The notes: a model not told the origin generated them from the sequence alone. A stretch of DNA of 64,000 bases from Bacteroidota bacterium (GCA_016706595.1 JADJJH010000007.1:372001-436000), one strand, 5' to 3'; counted from the first letter of the stretch, positions 6,597-18,497 are shown. Numbers and translations are program-made.

Positions 6597-9500
6597 ATGA
6601 AAAATTCGAGTTTTACAACATCCTTCCAAACTCTGTTCAATGCACACCCACTTACAAGGCCCAATCACAATTTGGTGCTTTATACAAAAAGTAACCCAAG
6701 TGAAAAAGCATTTTTGCAGCGTATCAGACAGAATCTAAGCCGAATCATTACTTGTATACTTTTTTTAAGTATGCTTTTTGGATTTTTTCAATCCGAAGCG
6801 CAAACTGTTACCAAACAGCTTTATTTATCTGAAGGGCAAAACCTAGATCGCATTGATCCGGTTTCAACACTTGATGCAACCACATCATTTTCACCTATTC
6901 TTAGCTCAGTTCCTGCGGGGGTTGTAGCTGCAAATACAAGCTCAGCTTCATCTGCTAATCCAAATTCAACAACATTTACACTTTCTCATACAGTAGGAAC
7001 AGGTTCTAATCGTTTACTGATGGTCGGGATTTCGCAAAAAAATAAAACGATTACAGGCGTTACTTACGGAGGGACAGCCATGACTTTATTAGATGAACGT
7101 ATTACAGGTACGAATGCGCGTATTCATGTGTATTATATGATAGCCCCTCCATCAGGAACTGCCGACGTGGTTGTAACACTTTCGGCAAATCCGGATAAAG
7201 GAATTATTGTGGGTGCTACCACCTTTACAGGGGTTAACCAAGCAGGCGGTGCAAGTACATTTGGTACATGGGTTGAAAACAATCTGAACAACAATACAGC
7301 AACGATAGCAGCAACTTCGGCAACGGGTGAATTAGTGTATGGCGTTGTTGCTTATCGTAATACCAATATGACTTTAGGGGCCGGACAAACCTCATTATGG
7401 AATATAGCTTCGGGTGGAGAAATGCGAGGGGGGGCAAGTACCGAACCAGGTGCTGCATCAGTAACTATGAGTTGGACTGGTGCTTCATCGCAAGATTGGG
7501 CGATTGGCGCAGTATCAATTAAACCTGCAGCAGCCATTAACAATACAACATTTACCATGGGCACTCCTTTATGTAGTGCACTTACAATTAAAGCCGGTAC
7601 CGCCATTACCGTGCAAAGTTATGTCACTGTAAATACAGGTACCATGCCGGCTAGTCCGAGTATAACTGCTTTATTAAAATATGGAGCTACCAATATTATC
7701 AATTTAACGAGTGCTGCCTATAATAGTGGAACCGGTATTATTACATGGACAGGTACTTTAGGTGCAGATGTTACAGTGCCTGCAGGACAAGCAATAGCAA
7801 TGGTAGTTACCACAGCACAAGCCGGGGTAACTTTTACCATGGATTTTGATTCTCAAACCAAACCCTCAAAAATCAATTTACCCGTTTCAACGTATATTAA
7901 TGTAAATAGTTTCAATATTTACTCGGCGGTATACCCTGGTGGAAGTATCGTAAACAGTAGTGTTGCAGGTGCAACAAGGTATGCACGTGCAGTAGTAAGC
8001 GACCCTTTTGGGTTTAGTGATATCACCGCTTTAAACATTACAATTAATCCTGGAAGCACTGTAGCTGCTACTTCGGTGGCGACTTCGGGTTGTACAAGAA
8101 CTTATGAATATGCATGGACAACCCCTGGAACTGCAAATAATTATACACTTACTGCAGTTGCAAAAGAAGGAACTGAAAATACGGTAACCCATAGCAAGGT
8201 TACTAATTTTTCAACCTGTGTAAATTGTCCGCCGGTTGCTGTAAATGATTCTTCATTAGGAGGTAATGGTGCCACACAAATTATTGATGTATTGGCAAAT
8301 GATTATGACCCTAATAATAATATTGACTCAAATTCGATTACCATTATTGATCAGCCTTCAAATGGATCGGCAGTAATTAATAATAAAAAAATCGTTTATA
8401 TACCGATAGGTTCTTTTAATGGATTTGATACCATAGTGTATCGAATTTGTGATTTAACAAGTCCGACCCCAATATGTGATACAGCTACTGTGATAGCTCA
8501 AGTAGATCCGGCAATTATTGACCCTTGCTCGGATGCAGTGCAAAATAAAGTATACTATTTGCCTTATCCTGAAAATCAGGCGGCCATTGCATTGGATAGT
8601 ATGAGTAGTGTAGCAAATACTTACAATACTATTCGAACTGTTATTAGTCTAGCCATGCCATACCCTGGTATGATTATCCGTTGGGATCATTGGGAAGATG
8701 GCTTTGAAGCAGATATCAATTTCCCTTCTCAAAGTACCACATTGATTTGGGGTGATGGAAATCCATATAATGGGATTGCACCGGGTTATCCAACTGATAT
8801 TATCCCGGCAGGTGCCGGTATTGTATTAGATAATACCATGTCAATTCCACGAAGTACAGCAAGTATTTTTTTTGATGGTGGCGATAAAATTACCTCGCCA
8901 GGTCAAATTGCGGTAACCCAAGTTTGTGGTTTACCAAGTGTAATCGGATTACAATGTATGAAAAACAATGTAACCAATTCGGGCGATTATGGAACTTCGT
9001 TTACAATTCCGGTTGGACAAAACTTCCCTTCACGTGATTTTAGATATACCTCATTATTTATCAGAGCCGCACAAAATACAACCATTATTAATGTAGATAA
9101 AGACAATAATGGAAGTTTTGAAACCAAGGATACGATTAACGCGGGTGAAACCATGTTTGTGAACGGTGGGGTTTTGAATGGGGCAGTGGTAACAAGTACG
9201 AAACCGGTTGGTGTTGATATTTGTGCAGGAGGTAACGATAACTACTCTTCTCGACAAGCAGCCATATTCCCAGCAAGCTGGTATTCAAATGTATATTATA
9301 GTCCGGTACCAACTGTAAACTCAGATGCTACCAACCAAGATACAGCGGCAGTGTATTTATATAATAGTTTTAATAGTGCCATGACCATCAACTGGAATTC
9401 AGGTGCACCGGCTAGTGGTTCAATTAGTATACCGGCAAAATCTACCGTGCGTTTCCCTATGGCCTTATCACAAACCAAATGTTACAAATTTCAAAGCGCA

Positions 9501-12500
9501 AATGGAAATTCCTTTACCGCCATACAAGTTTGTGATTCATATACCGATAATAATGGTAATGGTAATTCAGGTTCAACCTTCGATTGGTCATTTAACTTAA
9601 TATCAGAAGCGCGACTTACCGATTTTGCCACTATCGCTTGGGCACCTGGCTCAACAGATGGAACACAAAATGATGGCCCGATTTGGGTAACTCCTAATGC
9701 CAACACCACTATTTATGTAAAGTATGATGGTAATGTTCTGAGTGGCTCACTAACTAGTCCATGCGGATTAAAATATGATAGTTCTTTTGTGGTGAATCAT
9801 TTAAACTATAAAAGATTACGTGATAACGATAATGATCAAAGTGGTATAGCTATATGGACTTGTGATGGAGCTAAGTTTGCCGCTGTTTATGGTGAAGATG
9901 CCTCAACAGCAAGTACTGCCAATCCAAGTTGGGACGTAGGTACAGTAGTATTACCTTTCTGTCGTCAAAAATTAGTTTTTGCCGTAGATGATATTGCCAT
10001 TACACCAATTAATCAGCCTGTTACCATTCCTATCTTGAAAAATGATGCGGGCTTCTTAGGTACGATAGATCCTTCATCCATAAGCACAACCGGCTTATTG
10101 CAACCTTTACATGGTACGGTTACCATTAATCCAAATGGTACGGTTAACTATACACCCAATACAGGGTATATAGGAAAAGATACTTTTCAATATCAAGTTT
10201 GTTCAACGCCTTCACCTGTTGCTTGTGATAAGGCCTATGTTTATGTAAGCATTTCTGCCTGTCCAGCAGGTAAAGAACAAAATTTAATTTATGGGCAAAT
10301 CTTCCTCGATAAAAATAAAGATGGTTTGAATAATGATGGCGGAACCGGAATTTTCCCTGGTAAAGTGTATTTATATGCCGACGGTAACTGTAATACTACT
10401 ATTGAAACAGGTGAATTGCGTGATTCAGTTTCGGTTGATAGTACAGGATATTATCAATTCGTCAACGCTGCTGAAAAAACGATTGAAGATAATTTTGATG
10501 GTACTGGAGGTACGAATACATGTGCAACAGGATCAGATGGAAGCAATGCATGGTTAACCAATTGGGTTGACGCAGGTGATGCAAGTTCGGGTGTGTGTGC
10601 TTCGGCAACAGGCGATGTTGAATCGGTATTGGATGGTGCATTTGGCTATGCCTTACGATTAAAAAATGCAAGTAGATCGGCAACTAGGCAGGTTAATATA
10701 CAAAATGCCAATGCAGCTTTTCTAACCTATTCATATCGAAGAAAATCAACAACTTTCGTTTCTACAGATGCGGTTTATGTTCAGGTTTCTACCAATGGAA
10801 GTACGTTTGCCATTATTGATTCAATTAATGGAAATGCTGCGGTTGATGCTTCTTATCAAACGGTTTATAATCTAAATATTTCAAGTTATGTTTCAAGCGG
10901 AACAACCTACGTTCGTTTTTTAACTAAATCGAGCAATACAAATTCCGATTCAGTTTACGTTGATAATATCAAAATTTACTACACTAAATATCCTCAGTGT
11001 TATATCGTAAAACTTGATCCGAATACCGTCCCAACGAATTATAATATTTCAACGGCATCGCAATATGCAATGACTTTCACGAATGATTCTACATGTCAAG
11101 GTCCTAATGATTTTGGTATCAGAAAAAATACAGTAACCATAAGCGGTACTTTATTTAATGATGTGAATGGTATGACTGATAACATTGTAAACGGAACGGC
11201 AATCGATGCACCATCCAGTACAACGATGTATGCATACTTAGTTAATTCAAGCGGAATTATACAATTTAAAGACACTTTAAATAACGGGAACGGAACATAT
11301 TCTTTCCCCAATGCCGATATCTTAGCATCTTATACGGTTGTACTTTCAACCACCAATTTAGCCGTATTGGCTACTGCCCCTTCATCGGCTAATCTGCCTT
11401 CGGGTTGGGTAAGCACAGGTGAAGCTTTTGGTACAAATAATGGTGCCGGTACCGGTAACGAAGGCGGTATATCTAATGTATCAATACCAGTTACTACTAC
11501 AACCTTAAATGTAACTAACGTTAATTTTGGTATAGAACAATTACCAACACCTTTAGTAATTACAGCAACCACCCAAGTTAATCCAGGTGGTTCAACTTGT
11601 GTAACGGTGCCGCCCGCAACTTTTGGTGCGACAGATCCAAGTAGTGGAACGATTACTTCTATCCGAATTACTAGTTTCCCAATTAATGCTTCAAGCATAA
11701 CCATCAATGGAACAAGTTATGATATTGTAAGTTTTCCAGTTGGTGGTGTTGTAGTACCAACCAATGCAAGTGGACAACCCACGCAAGCCATTTGTGTTGA
11801 TCCGGATGATGGCGCATTGATGGTTTCAATTCCTTATGCCCCAACCGATAATGCTGGTAAAGAGGGGCCTACAACCGGCTTAGCAAAATTGCCATTCTTT
11901 ACAGTAAGCTTAAGTGGAAATGTATTTAATGATGTGAATGGCTTAACGGATGCAATTGTAAATGGAACCGGAATTGGGAATCCTTCAGCAGTGCCTTTGT
12001 TTGCAAATTTATTGGATGGATCAGATAATGTTGTAAATGTTGTATCAGTAAATAATGATGGTAGCTATTCATTCCCTGAAGTTGATCCAGGTAACTACAA
12101 AGTCCAAATAACTATTGAAGAAGGGATATTCGGTCAACCTGCACCAGCCACTAGCTTACCAACAAACTGGGTAAACACGGGTGAAAACTTAGGTGTAGCA
12201 GCAGGTAATGATGGAACGGTAAATGGTATCTTAACCGGTATTACGGTAGTAGCAACGAATGTAGTTGATGCGAACTTTGGAATTGAAGAATTACCAACTC
12301 CATCAACGATTACAGCAACGAGTCAAGTAAATCCTGGAGGAACCAATAATGTAACGGTACCACCAGCAACATTTGGTGGAACGGATCCAAGTAGTGGAAC
12401 GATAACAAGTTTAACGATAACTTCATTCCCAACCAATGCAACCACAATAACTATCAATGGTACAACGTACACTTCAGGTACTTTCCCTGGAGGTGGTGTA

Positions 12501-15500
12501 ACGGTTCCAACAACACCAAATGGAGAACCAACACAAGCGATAACAGTAGATCCAATTGATGGCGCTGTAACGGTAGGTATTTCTTATACAGTAACCGATA
12601 ATGCAGGTAAAACCAATCCAACACCGGGCATAGCGAATATTCCATTCTTTACGGTAGGATTAAGTGGAACTGTGTTTAATGATGTGAATGGTTTAACCGA
12701 CTTAATTGTAAATGGAGTAGGATTAGGTAATCCTTCATCCACTACGATGTATGTAAACTTATTAGATGGCGGTGGTAATGTTCGCGCAACAACTACTGTA
12801 AATAATAATGGAACGTATAATTTCCCAACAGTAGATCCGGGATCATATACCACCCAATTAAGCAGTGTACAAGGAACCGTGGGTCAACCGGCACCAGCCA
12901 CAAGCTTACCAACAAACTGGGTGAACACGGGTGAAAACTTAGGTGTAGCTGCAGGTAATGATGGTACTGTAAATGGTCTTTTAACAGGAATACTTGTAGT
13001 ATCAACGAATGTAGTTGATGCAAATTTTGGAATTGAAGAGTTGCCTGCACCATTAAGTATTACTGCACCTACACAAGTGAATCCTGGAGGAACCAATCAT
13101 GTAACGGTACCACCAGCAACATTTGGCGGAACGGACCCAAGTAGTGGAACGATTATTTCATTAACGATAACTTCATTCCCAACCAATGCAACGAGTATTA
13201 CAATCAACGGAACCACTTATACCTCTGGAACTTTCCCTGGAAGTGGTGTGACCATTCCAACAAATACAAATGGCCAACCTACCCAATCGATTACAGTAGA
13301 TCCAATTGATGGCGCTGTAACGGTAGGTATTTCTTATACCGTAACGGATAATGCAGGACAAACAAACCCAATACCGGGTATAGCTAATGTACCATTCTTT
13401 ACGGTTGGTTTAAGTGGAACTGTGTTTAATGATGTAAATGGATTAACAGATGCTATTGTAAATGGAAGCGGTTTAGGTAATCCTTCATCTACAACTTTGT
13501 ATGCCAACTTATTATCTAGTGGTAATGTAGTTGCAACAACCATAGTAAATGTAAATGGTACTTATAATTTCCCAATTGTAGATCCAGGTGCATATTCTAT
13601 GCAAATTTCAGAAAATCAAGGCGCTGTTGGTCAGCCGGCCCCTGCAACATCTTTACCTACTAATTGGGTAAATACTGGCGAAAACTTGGGTGTAGCTGCA
13701 GGTAATGATGGAACTGTAAATGGTATTCTTACAGGAATACTCATAGAGGAAAGCGATGTTCTAAATGCGAACTTTGGAATTGAAGAATTACCAACTCCAT
13801 CAACGATTACAGCAACCAGCCAAGTAAATCCTGGAGGAACCAATAATGTAACGGTACCACCAGCAACATTTGGTGGAACGGATCCAAGTAGTGGAACGAT
13901 AACAAGTTTAACGATAACTTCATTCCCAAGTAATGCAACCACAATAACTATCAATGGCACAACGTATACTTCGGGTACTTTCCCTGGAGGCGGTGTAACG
14001 GTTCCAACAACACCAAATGGAGAACCAACACAATCGATAACAGTAGATCCAATTGATGGCGCAGTAACGGTAGGTATTTCATATACAGTAACCGATAATG
14101 CAGGTAAAACCAATCCAACACCGGGCATAGCGAATATTCCATTCTTTACGGTAGGATTAAGTGGAACTGTGTTTAATGATGTAGATGGTTTAACGGATGC
14201 AACGGTGAATGGTGTAGGATTAGGTGATCCTTCATCAACAACGATGTATGTAAATTTATTAGATGGCGGTGGTAATGTGCGAGCAACCACCACAGTGAAT
14301 GTGAATGGAACGTATAATTTCCCAACAGTAGATCCAGGATCATACACTACCCAATTAAGTAGTGTACAAGGTACCGTAGGTCAACCTGCACCAGCCACTA
14401 GCTTACCAACAAACTGGGTAAACACGGGTGAAAACTTAGGTGTAGCTGCAGGTAATGATGGAACGGTAAATGGTATCTTAACCGGTATTACGGTAGTAGC
14501 AACGAATGTAGTTGATGCGAACTTTGGAATTGAAGAATTGCCAACTCCATCAACGATTACAGCAACCAGCCAAGTAAATCCAGGAGGAACCAATAATGTA
14601 ACGGTACCACCAACAACATTTGGTGGAACGGATCCAAATAGTGGAACGATAACAAGTTTAACGATAACTTCATTCCCAACCAATGCAACCACAATAACTA
14701 TCAATGGTACAACGTACACTTCAGGTACTTTCCCTGGAGGTGGTGTAACGGTTCCAACAACACCAAATGGAGAACCTACACAAGCGATAACAGTAGATCC
14801 AATTGATGGCGCAGTAACGGTAGGTATTTCATATACAGTAACCGATAATGCAGGTAAAACCAATCCAACACCAGGCATAGCCAATATTCCATTCTTTACG
14901 GTTGGATTAAGTGGAACTGTGTTTAATGATGTAGATGGTTTAACGGATGCAACGGTGAATGGTGTAGGATTAGGTAATCCATCTTCAACAACGATGTATG
15001 TAAATTTATTAGATGGCGGTGGTAATGTGCGAGCAACCACCACAGTGAATGTGAATGGAACGTATAATTTCCCAACAGTAGATCCAGGATCATACACTAC
15101 CCAATTAAGTAGTGTACAAGGTACCGTAGGTCAACCTGCACCAGCCACTAGCTTACCAACAAACTGGGTAAACACGGGTGAAAACTTAGGTGTAGCTGCA
15201 GGTAATGATGGAACGGTAAATGGTATCTTAACCGGTATTACGGTAGTAGCAACGAATGTAGTTGATGCGAACTTTGGAATTGAAGAATTGCCAACTCCAT
15301 CAACGATTACAGCAACCAGCCAAGTAAATCCAGGAGGAACCAATAATGTAACGGTACCACCAACAACATTTGGTGGAACGGATCCAAGTAGTGGAACGAT
15401 AACAAGTTTAACGATAACTTCATTCCCAACCAATGCAACCACAATAACTATCAATGGTACAACGTATACTTCGGGTACTTTCCCTGGAGGTGGTGTAACG

Positions 15501-18497
15501 GTTCCAACAACACCAAATGGAGAACCTACACAAGCGATAACAGTAGATCCAATTGATGGCGCAGTAACGGTAGGTATTTCATATACAGTAACCGATAATG
15601 CAGGTAAAACCAATCCAACACCAGGCATAGCCAATATTCCATTCTTTACGGTTGGATTAAGTGGAACTGTGTTTAATGATGTAGATGGTTTAACGGATGC
15701 AACGGTGAATGGTGTAGGATTAGGTAATCCATCTTCAACAACGATGTATGTAAATTTATTAGATGGCGGTGGTAATGTGCGAGCAACCACCACAGTGAAT
15801 GTGAATGGAACGTATAATTTCCCAACAGTAGATCCAGGATCATACACTACCCAATTAAGTAGTATACAAGGTACCGTAGGTCAACCTGCACCAGCCACTA
15901 GCTTACCAACAAACTGGGTGAACACGGGTGAAAACTTAGGAGTAGCTGCAGGTAATGATGGAACGGTAAATGGTATCTTAACCGGTATTACGGTAGTAGC
16001 AACGGATGTAGTTGATGCGAACTTTGGAATTGAAGAATTGCCAACTCCATCAACGATTACAGCAACGAGTCAAGTAAATCCTGGAGGAACCAATAATGTA
16101 ACGGTACCACCAGCAACATTTGGTGGAACGGATCCAAGTAGTGGAACGATAACAAGTTTAACGATAACTTCATTCCCAAGTAATGCAACAACGATTACTA
16201 TTAATGGAACGACATATACTTCAGGTACTTTCCCTGGAGGCGGTGTAACGGTTCCAACAACACCAAATGGAGAACCAACACAAGCGATAACAGTAGATCC
16301 AATTGATGGGGCTGTAACGGTAGGTATTTCATATACAGTAACCGATAATGCAGGTAAAACCAATCCAACACCAGGCATAGCCAATATTCCATTCTTTACG
16401 GTTGGATTAAGTGGAACTGTGTTTAATGATGTAAATGGTTTAACCGACTTAATTGTAAATGGAGTAGGATTAGGTAATCCTTCATCCACTACAATGTATG
16501 TAAACTTATTAGATGGCGGTGGTAATGTTCGCGCAACAACTACTGTAAATAATAATGGAACGTATAATTTCCCAACAGTAGATCCAGGATCATACACTAC
16601 CCAATTAAGTAGTGTACAAGGAATCGTGGGTCAACCGGCACCAGCCACAAGCTTACCAACAAACTGGGTAAACACGGGTGAAAACTTAGGTGTAGCTGCA
16701 GGTAATGATGGAACGGTAAATGGTATCTTAACCGGTATTACGGTAGTAGCAACGAATGTAGTTGATGCGAACTTTGGAATTGAGCAATTACCAAATCCAT
16801 CAGTGCTTACAGCACCAAGTCAAGTAACCCGAGGAGGTACAACCCAAGTTGTTGTTCCACCGGCAACGTTTAATCCAACAGATGCTGATGGTGGAATCGT
16901 AACACAAATTACGATTACAAGTTTCCCAAGTAATATAAATAGTATAGTAATAAACGGAACGACTTATACATCGGGTACTTTCCCAATCGGTGGTGTGATA
17001 GTTCCAACCAATGTAAATGGCGAGCCAACGCAAGTTATTACTATCGACCCAGTGGATGGTGTAATGACTGTTGTGATACCTTATTCTGCAACGGATAATG
17101 CAGGTATGACAAGCACACCAACTGGAATAGCAAATGTTCCGTTTGGTACAGTAGGAATAAGCGGTACCGTATTTAATGATGTGAATGGTTTAACTGATGT
17201 GACAGTAAATGGTATTGGATTAGGAAATCCATCAACTACAACACTGTATGCAAATTTATTAGATGGTTTAAATAATGTAGTTGCCACAACAACAGTAAAT
17301 GCAAATGGTACTTATACTTTTGCAACAGTTTACCCTGGCACTTATTCAATTCAAGTTTCAATCAATCAAGGAACAGTGGGTCAACCGGCACCAGCTACTA
17401 GCTTACCAACAAACTGGGTGAACACAGGTGAAAACTTAGGTGTATCTGCAGGTAATGATGGAACGGTAAATGGTATACTCACGGGTATTATTGTAGTTGC
17501 TACGAATGTAGTTGATGCGAACTTTGGAATTGAAGAATTACCAACTCCATCAACAATTACAGCAACGAGTCAAGTAAATCCAGGCGGCACAACCAGTGTA
17601 ACGGTACCACCTGCAACATTTGGTGCAACGGATCCAAGTAGTGGAACGATAACATCTATAACGATAACATCATTCCCAACTAATGCAACAACGATTACTA
17701 TCAATGGAACAACGTATACTTCAGGAACTTTCCCTGGAGGCGGTGTAACGGTTCCAACAACAACAAATGGAGAACCAACACAAGCGATAACAGTAGATCC
17801 AATTGATGGTGCTGTAACGGTAGGTATTTCATATTCAGCGACTGATAATGCAGGTATGACAAGCACACCAAGTGGTGTAGCGAATGTACCATTCTTCACG
17901 GTAGGATTAAGTGGAACTGTGTTTAATGATGTAGATGGTTTAACCGACTTAATTGTAAATGGAGTAGGATTAGGTAATCCTTCATCCACTACAATGTATG
18001 TAAACTTATTAGATGGCGGTGGTAATGTTCGCGCAACAACTACTGTAAATAATAATGGAACGTATAATTTCCCAACAGTAGATCCGGGATCATACACTAC
18101 CCAATTAAGTAGTGTACAAGGTACCATAGGTCAACCTGCACCAGCCACTAGCTTACCAACAAACTGGGTAAACACGGGTGAAAACTTAGGTGTAGCTGCA
18201 GGTAATGATGGAACGGTAAATGGTATCTTAACCGGTATTACGGTAGTAGCAACGAATGTAGTTGATGCGAACTTTGGAATTGAACAATTACCAAATCCAT
18301 CAGTGCTTACAGCACCAAGTCAGATTAACCCAGGAGGTACAACCCAAGTTGTTGTTCCACCGGCAACGTTTAATCCAACAGATGCTGATGGTGGAATCGT
18401 AACACAAATTACGATTACAAGTTTCCCAAGTAATATAAATAGTATAGTAATAAACGGAACGACTTATACATCGGTACTTTCCCAATCGGTGGTGTGA
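6597..18497 (+). CDS. Giant secreted repeat protein, N-terminal part (frame broken at ~18473)
   Basis: With two one-base indels corrected, 6597-22376 would encode one protein of about 5,260 residues; this is the uninterrupted 5' part (about 3,966 residues). I start at ATG 6597, not the GTG at 6591. Residues ~1-70 are an extended signal peptide, with the hydrophobic core (IITCILFLSMLFGFF) only near 51-65 and SEAQT at the likely cut. Residues ~100-240 are a lectin-like beta-sandwich (TGVTYGGTAMTLL). A bacterial cadherin/Ig-like module follows (PPVAVNDSS, VLANDYDP, ~540-640), then a long Cys-containing region and another such module (~1120-1210). From ~1510 begins an array of ~250-residue repeats. 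Each pairs a SdrD-B-like module (SGTVFNDVNGLTD, NWVNTGENLG) with a second beta-sandwich (NPGGTNNVTVPPATF, DPIDGAVTV). The inferred role is a cell-surface adhesin or filament. A TGA at 18495-18497 ends the frame because of the indel. Confidence 0.8.
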   Translation: MKNSSFTTSFQTLFNAHPLTRPNHNLVLYTKSNPSEKAFLQRIRQNLSRIITCILFLSMLFGFFQSEAQTVTKQLYLSEGQNLDRIDPVSTLDATTSFSPILSSVPAGVVAANTSSASSANPNSTTFTLSHTVGTGSNRLLMVGISQKNKTITGVTYGGTAMTLLDERITGTNARIHVYYMIAPPSGTADVVVTLSANPDKGIIVGATTFTGVNQAGGASTFGTWVENNLNNNTATIAATSATGELVYGVVAYRNTNMTLGAGQTSLWNIASGGEMRGGASTEPGAASVTMSWTGASSQDWAIGAVSIKPAAAINNTTFTMGTPLCSALTIKAGTAITVQSYVTVNTGTMPASPSITALLKYGATNIINLTSAAYNSGTGIITWTGTLGADVTVPAGQAIAMVVTTAQAGVTFTMDFDSQTKPSKINLPVSTYINVNSFNIYSAVYPGGSIVNSSVAGATRYARAVVSDPFGFSDITALNITINPGSTVAATSVATSGCTRTYEYAWTTPGTANNYTLTAVAKEGTENTVTHSKVTNFSTCVNCPPVAVNDSSLGGNGATQIIDVLANDYDPNNNIDSNSITIIDQPSNGSAVINNKKIVYIPIGSFNGFDTIVYRICDLTSPTPICDTATVIAQVDPAIIDPCSDAVQNKVYYLPYPENQAAIALDSMSSVANTYNTIRTVISLAMPYPGMIIRWDHWEDGFEADINFPSQSTTLIWGDGNPYNGIAPGYPTDIIPAGAGIVLDNTMSIPRSTASIFFDGGDKITSPGQIAVTQVCGLPSVIGLQCMKNNVTNSGDYGTSFTIPVGQNFPSRDFRYTSLFIRAAQNTTIINVDKDNNGSFETKDTINAGETMFVNGGVLNGAVVTSTKPVGVDICAGGNDNYSSRQAAIFPASWYSNVYYSPVPTVNSDATNQDTAAVYLYNSFNSAMTINWNSGAPASGSISIPAKSTVRFPMALSQTKCYKFQSANGNSFTAIQVCDSYTDNNGNGNSGSTFDWSFNLISEARLTDFATIAWAPGSTDGTQNDGPIWVTPNANTTIYVKYDGNVLSGSLTSPCGLKYDSSFVVNHLNYKRLRDNDNDQSGIAIWTCDGAKFAAVYGEDASTASTANPSWDVGTVVLPFCRQKLVFAVDDIAITPINQPVTIPILKNDAGFLGTIDPSSISTTGLLQPLHGTVTINPNGTVNYTPNTGYIGKDTFQYQVCSTPSPVACDKAYVYVSISACPAGKEQNLIYGQIFLDKNKDGLNNDGGTGIFPGKVYLYADGNCNTTIETGELRDSVSVDSTGYYQFVNAAEKTIEDNFDGTGGTNTCATGSDGSNAWLTNWVDAGDASSGVCASATGDVESVLDGAFGYALRLKNASRSATRQVNIQNANAAFLTYSYRRKSTTFVSTDAVYVQVSTNGSTFAIIDSINGNAAVDASYQTVYNLNISSYVSSGTTYVRFLTKSSNTNSDSVYVDNIKIYYTKYPQCYIVKLDPNTVPTNYNISTASQYAMTFTNDSTCQGPNDFGIRKNTVTISGTLFNDVNGMTDNIVNGTAIDAPSSTTMYAYLVNSSGIIQFKDTLNNGNGTYSFPNADILASYTVVLSTTNLAVLATAPSSANLPSGWVSTGEAFGTNNGAGTGNEGGISNVSIPVTTTTLNVTNVNFGIEQLPTPLVITATTQVNPGGSTCVTVPPATFGATDPSSGTITSIRITSFPINASSITINGTSYDIVSFPVGGVVVPTNASGQPTQAICVDPDDGALMVSIPYAPTDNAGKEGPTTGLAKLPFFTVSLSGNVFNDVNGLTDAIVNGTGIGNPSAVPLFANLLDGSDNVVNVVSVNNDGSYSFPEVDPGNYKVQITIEEGIFGQPAPATSLPTNWVNTGENLGVAAGNDGTVNGILTGITVVATNVVDANFGIEELPTPSTITATSQVNPGGTNNVTVPPATFGGTDPSSGTITSLTITSFPTNATTITINGTTYTSGTFPGGGVTVPTTPNGEPTQAITVDPIDGAVTVGISYTVTDNAGKTNPTPGIANIPFFTVGLSGTVFNDVNGLTDLIVNGVGLGNPSSTTMYVNLLDGGGNVRATTTVNNNGTYNFPTVDPGSYTTQLSSVQGTVGQPAPATSLPTNWVNTGENLGVAAGNDGTVNGLLTGILVVSTNVVDANFGIEELPAPLSITAPTQVNPGGTNHVTVPPATFGGTDPSSGTIISLTITSFPTNATSITINGTTYTSGTFPGSGVTIPTNTNGQPTQSITVDPIDGAVTVGISYTVTDNAGQTNPIPGIANVPFFTVGLSGTVFNDVNGLTDAIVNGSGLGNPSSTTLYANLLSSGNVVATTIVNVNGTYNFPIVDPGAYSMQISENQGAVGQPAPATSLPTNWVNTGENLGVAAGNDGTVNGILTGILIEESDVLNANFGIEELPTPSTITATSQVNPGGTNNVTVPPATFGGTDPSSGTITSLTITSFPSNATTITINGTTYTSGTFPGGGVTVPTTPNGEPTQSITVDPIDGAVTVGISYTVTDNAGKTNPTPGIANIPFFTVGLSGTVFNDVDGLTDATVNGVGLGDPSSTTMYVNLLDGGGNVRATTTVNVNGTYNFPTVDPGSYTTQLSSVQGTVGQPAPATSLPTNWVNTGENLGVAAGNDGTVNGILTGITVVATNVVDANFGIEELPTPSTITATSQVNPGGTNNVTVPPTTFGGTDPNSGTITSLTITSFPTNATTITINGTTYTSGTFPGGGVTVPTTPNGEPTQAITVDPIDGAVTVGISYTVTDNAGKTNPTPGIANIPFFTVGLSGTVFNDVDGLTDATVNGVGLGNPSSTTMYVNLLDGGGNVRATTTVNVNGTYNFPTVDPGSYTTQLSSVQGTVGQPAPATSLPTNWVNTGENLGVAAGNDGTVNGILTGITVVATNVVDANFGIEELPTPSTITATSQVNPGGTNNVTVPPTTFGGTDPSSGTITSLTITSFPTNATTITINGTTYTSGTFPGGGVTVPTTPNGEPTQAITVDPIDGAVTVGISYTVTDNAGKTNPTPGIANIPFFTVGLSGTVFNDVDGLTDATVNGVGLGNPSSTTMYVNLLDGGGNVRATTTVNVNGTYNFPTVDPGSYTTQLSSIQGTVGQPAPATSLPTNWVNTGENLGVAAGNDGTVNGILTGITVVATDVVDANFGIEELPTPSTITATSQVNPGGTNNVTVPPATFGGTDPSSGTITSLTITSFPSNATTITINGTTYTSGTFPGGGVTVPTTPNGEPTQAITVDPIDGAVTVGISYTVTDNAGKTNPTPGIANIPFFTVGLSGTVFNDVNGLTDLIVNGVGLGNPSSTTMYVNLLDGGGNVRATTTVNNNGTYNFPTVDPGSYTTQLSSVQGIVGQPAPATSLPTNWVNTGENLGVAAGNDGTVNGILTGITVVATNVVDANFGIEQLPNPSVLTAPSQVTRGGTTQVVVPPATFNPTDADGGIVTQITITSFPSNINSIVINGTTYTSGTFPIGGVIVPTNVNGEPTQVITIDPVDGVMTVVIPYSATDNAGMTSTPTGIANVPFGTVGISGTVFNDVNGLTDVTVNGIGLGNPSTTTLYANLLDGLNNVVATTTVNANGTYTFATVYPGTYSIQVSINQGTVGQPAPATSLPTNWVNTGENLGVSAGNDGTVNGILTGIIVVATNVVDANFGIEELPTPSTITATSQVNPGGTTSVTVPPATFGATDPSSGTITSITITSFPTNATTITINGTTYTSGTFPGGGVTVPTTTNGEPTQAITVDPIDGAVTVGISYSATDNAGMTSTPSGVANVPFFTVGLSGTVFNDVDGLTDLIVNGVGLGNPSSTTMYVNLLDGGGNVRATTTVNNNGTYNFPTVDPGSYTTQLSSVQGTIGQPAPATSLPTNWVNTGENLGVAAGNDGTVNGILTGITVVATNVVDANFGIEQLPNPSVLTAPSQINPGGTTQVVVPPATFNPTDADGGIVTQITITSFPSNINSIVINGTTYTSVLSQSVV

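Noticed and set aside
13631..18127. Repeated long minus-strand open frames (for example 238 codons at 13631-14347, 14381-15097, 15131-15847) inside the 750-bp array
   Set aside because: They recur with the same 750-bp period as the plus-strand repeats, have no start signals, and are Pro/Val-rich low-complexity translations. They are antisense shadows of the repeat.
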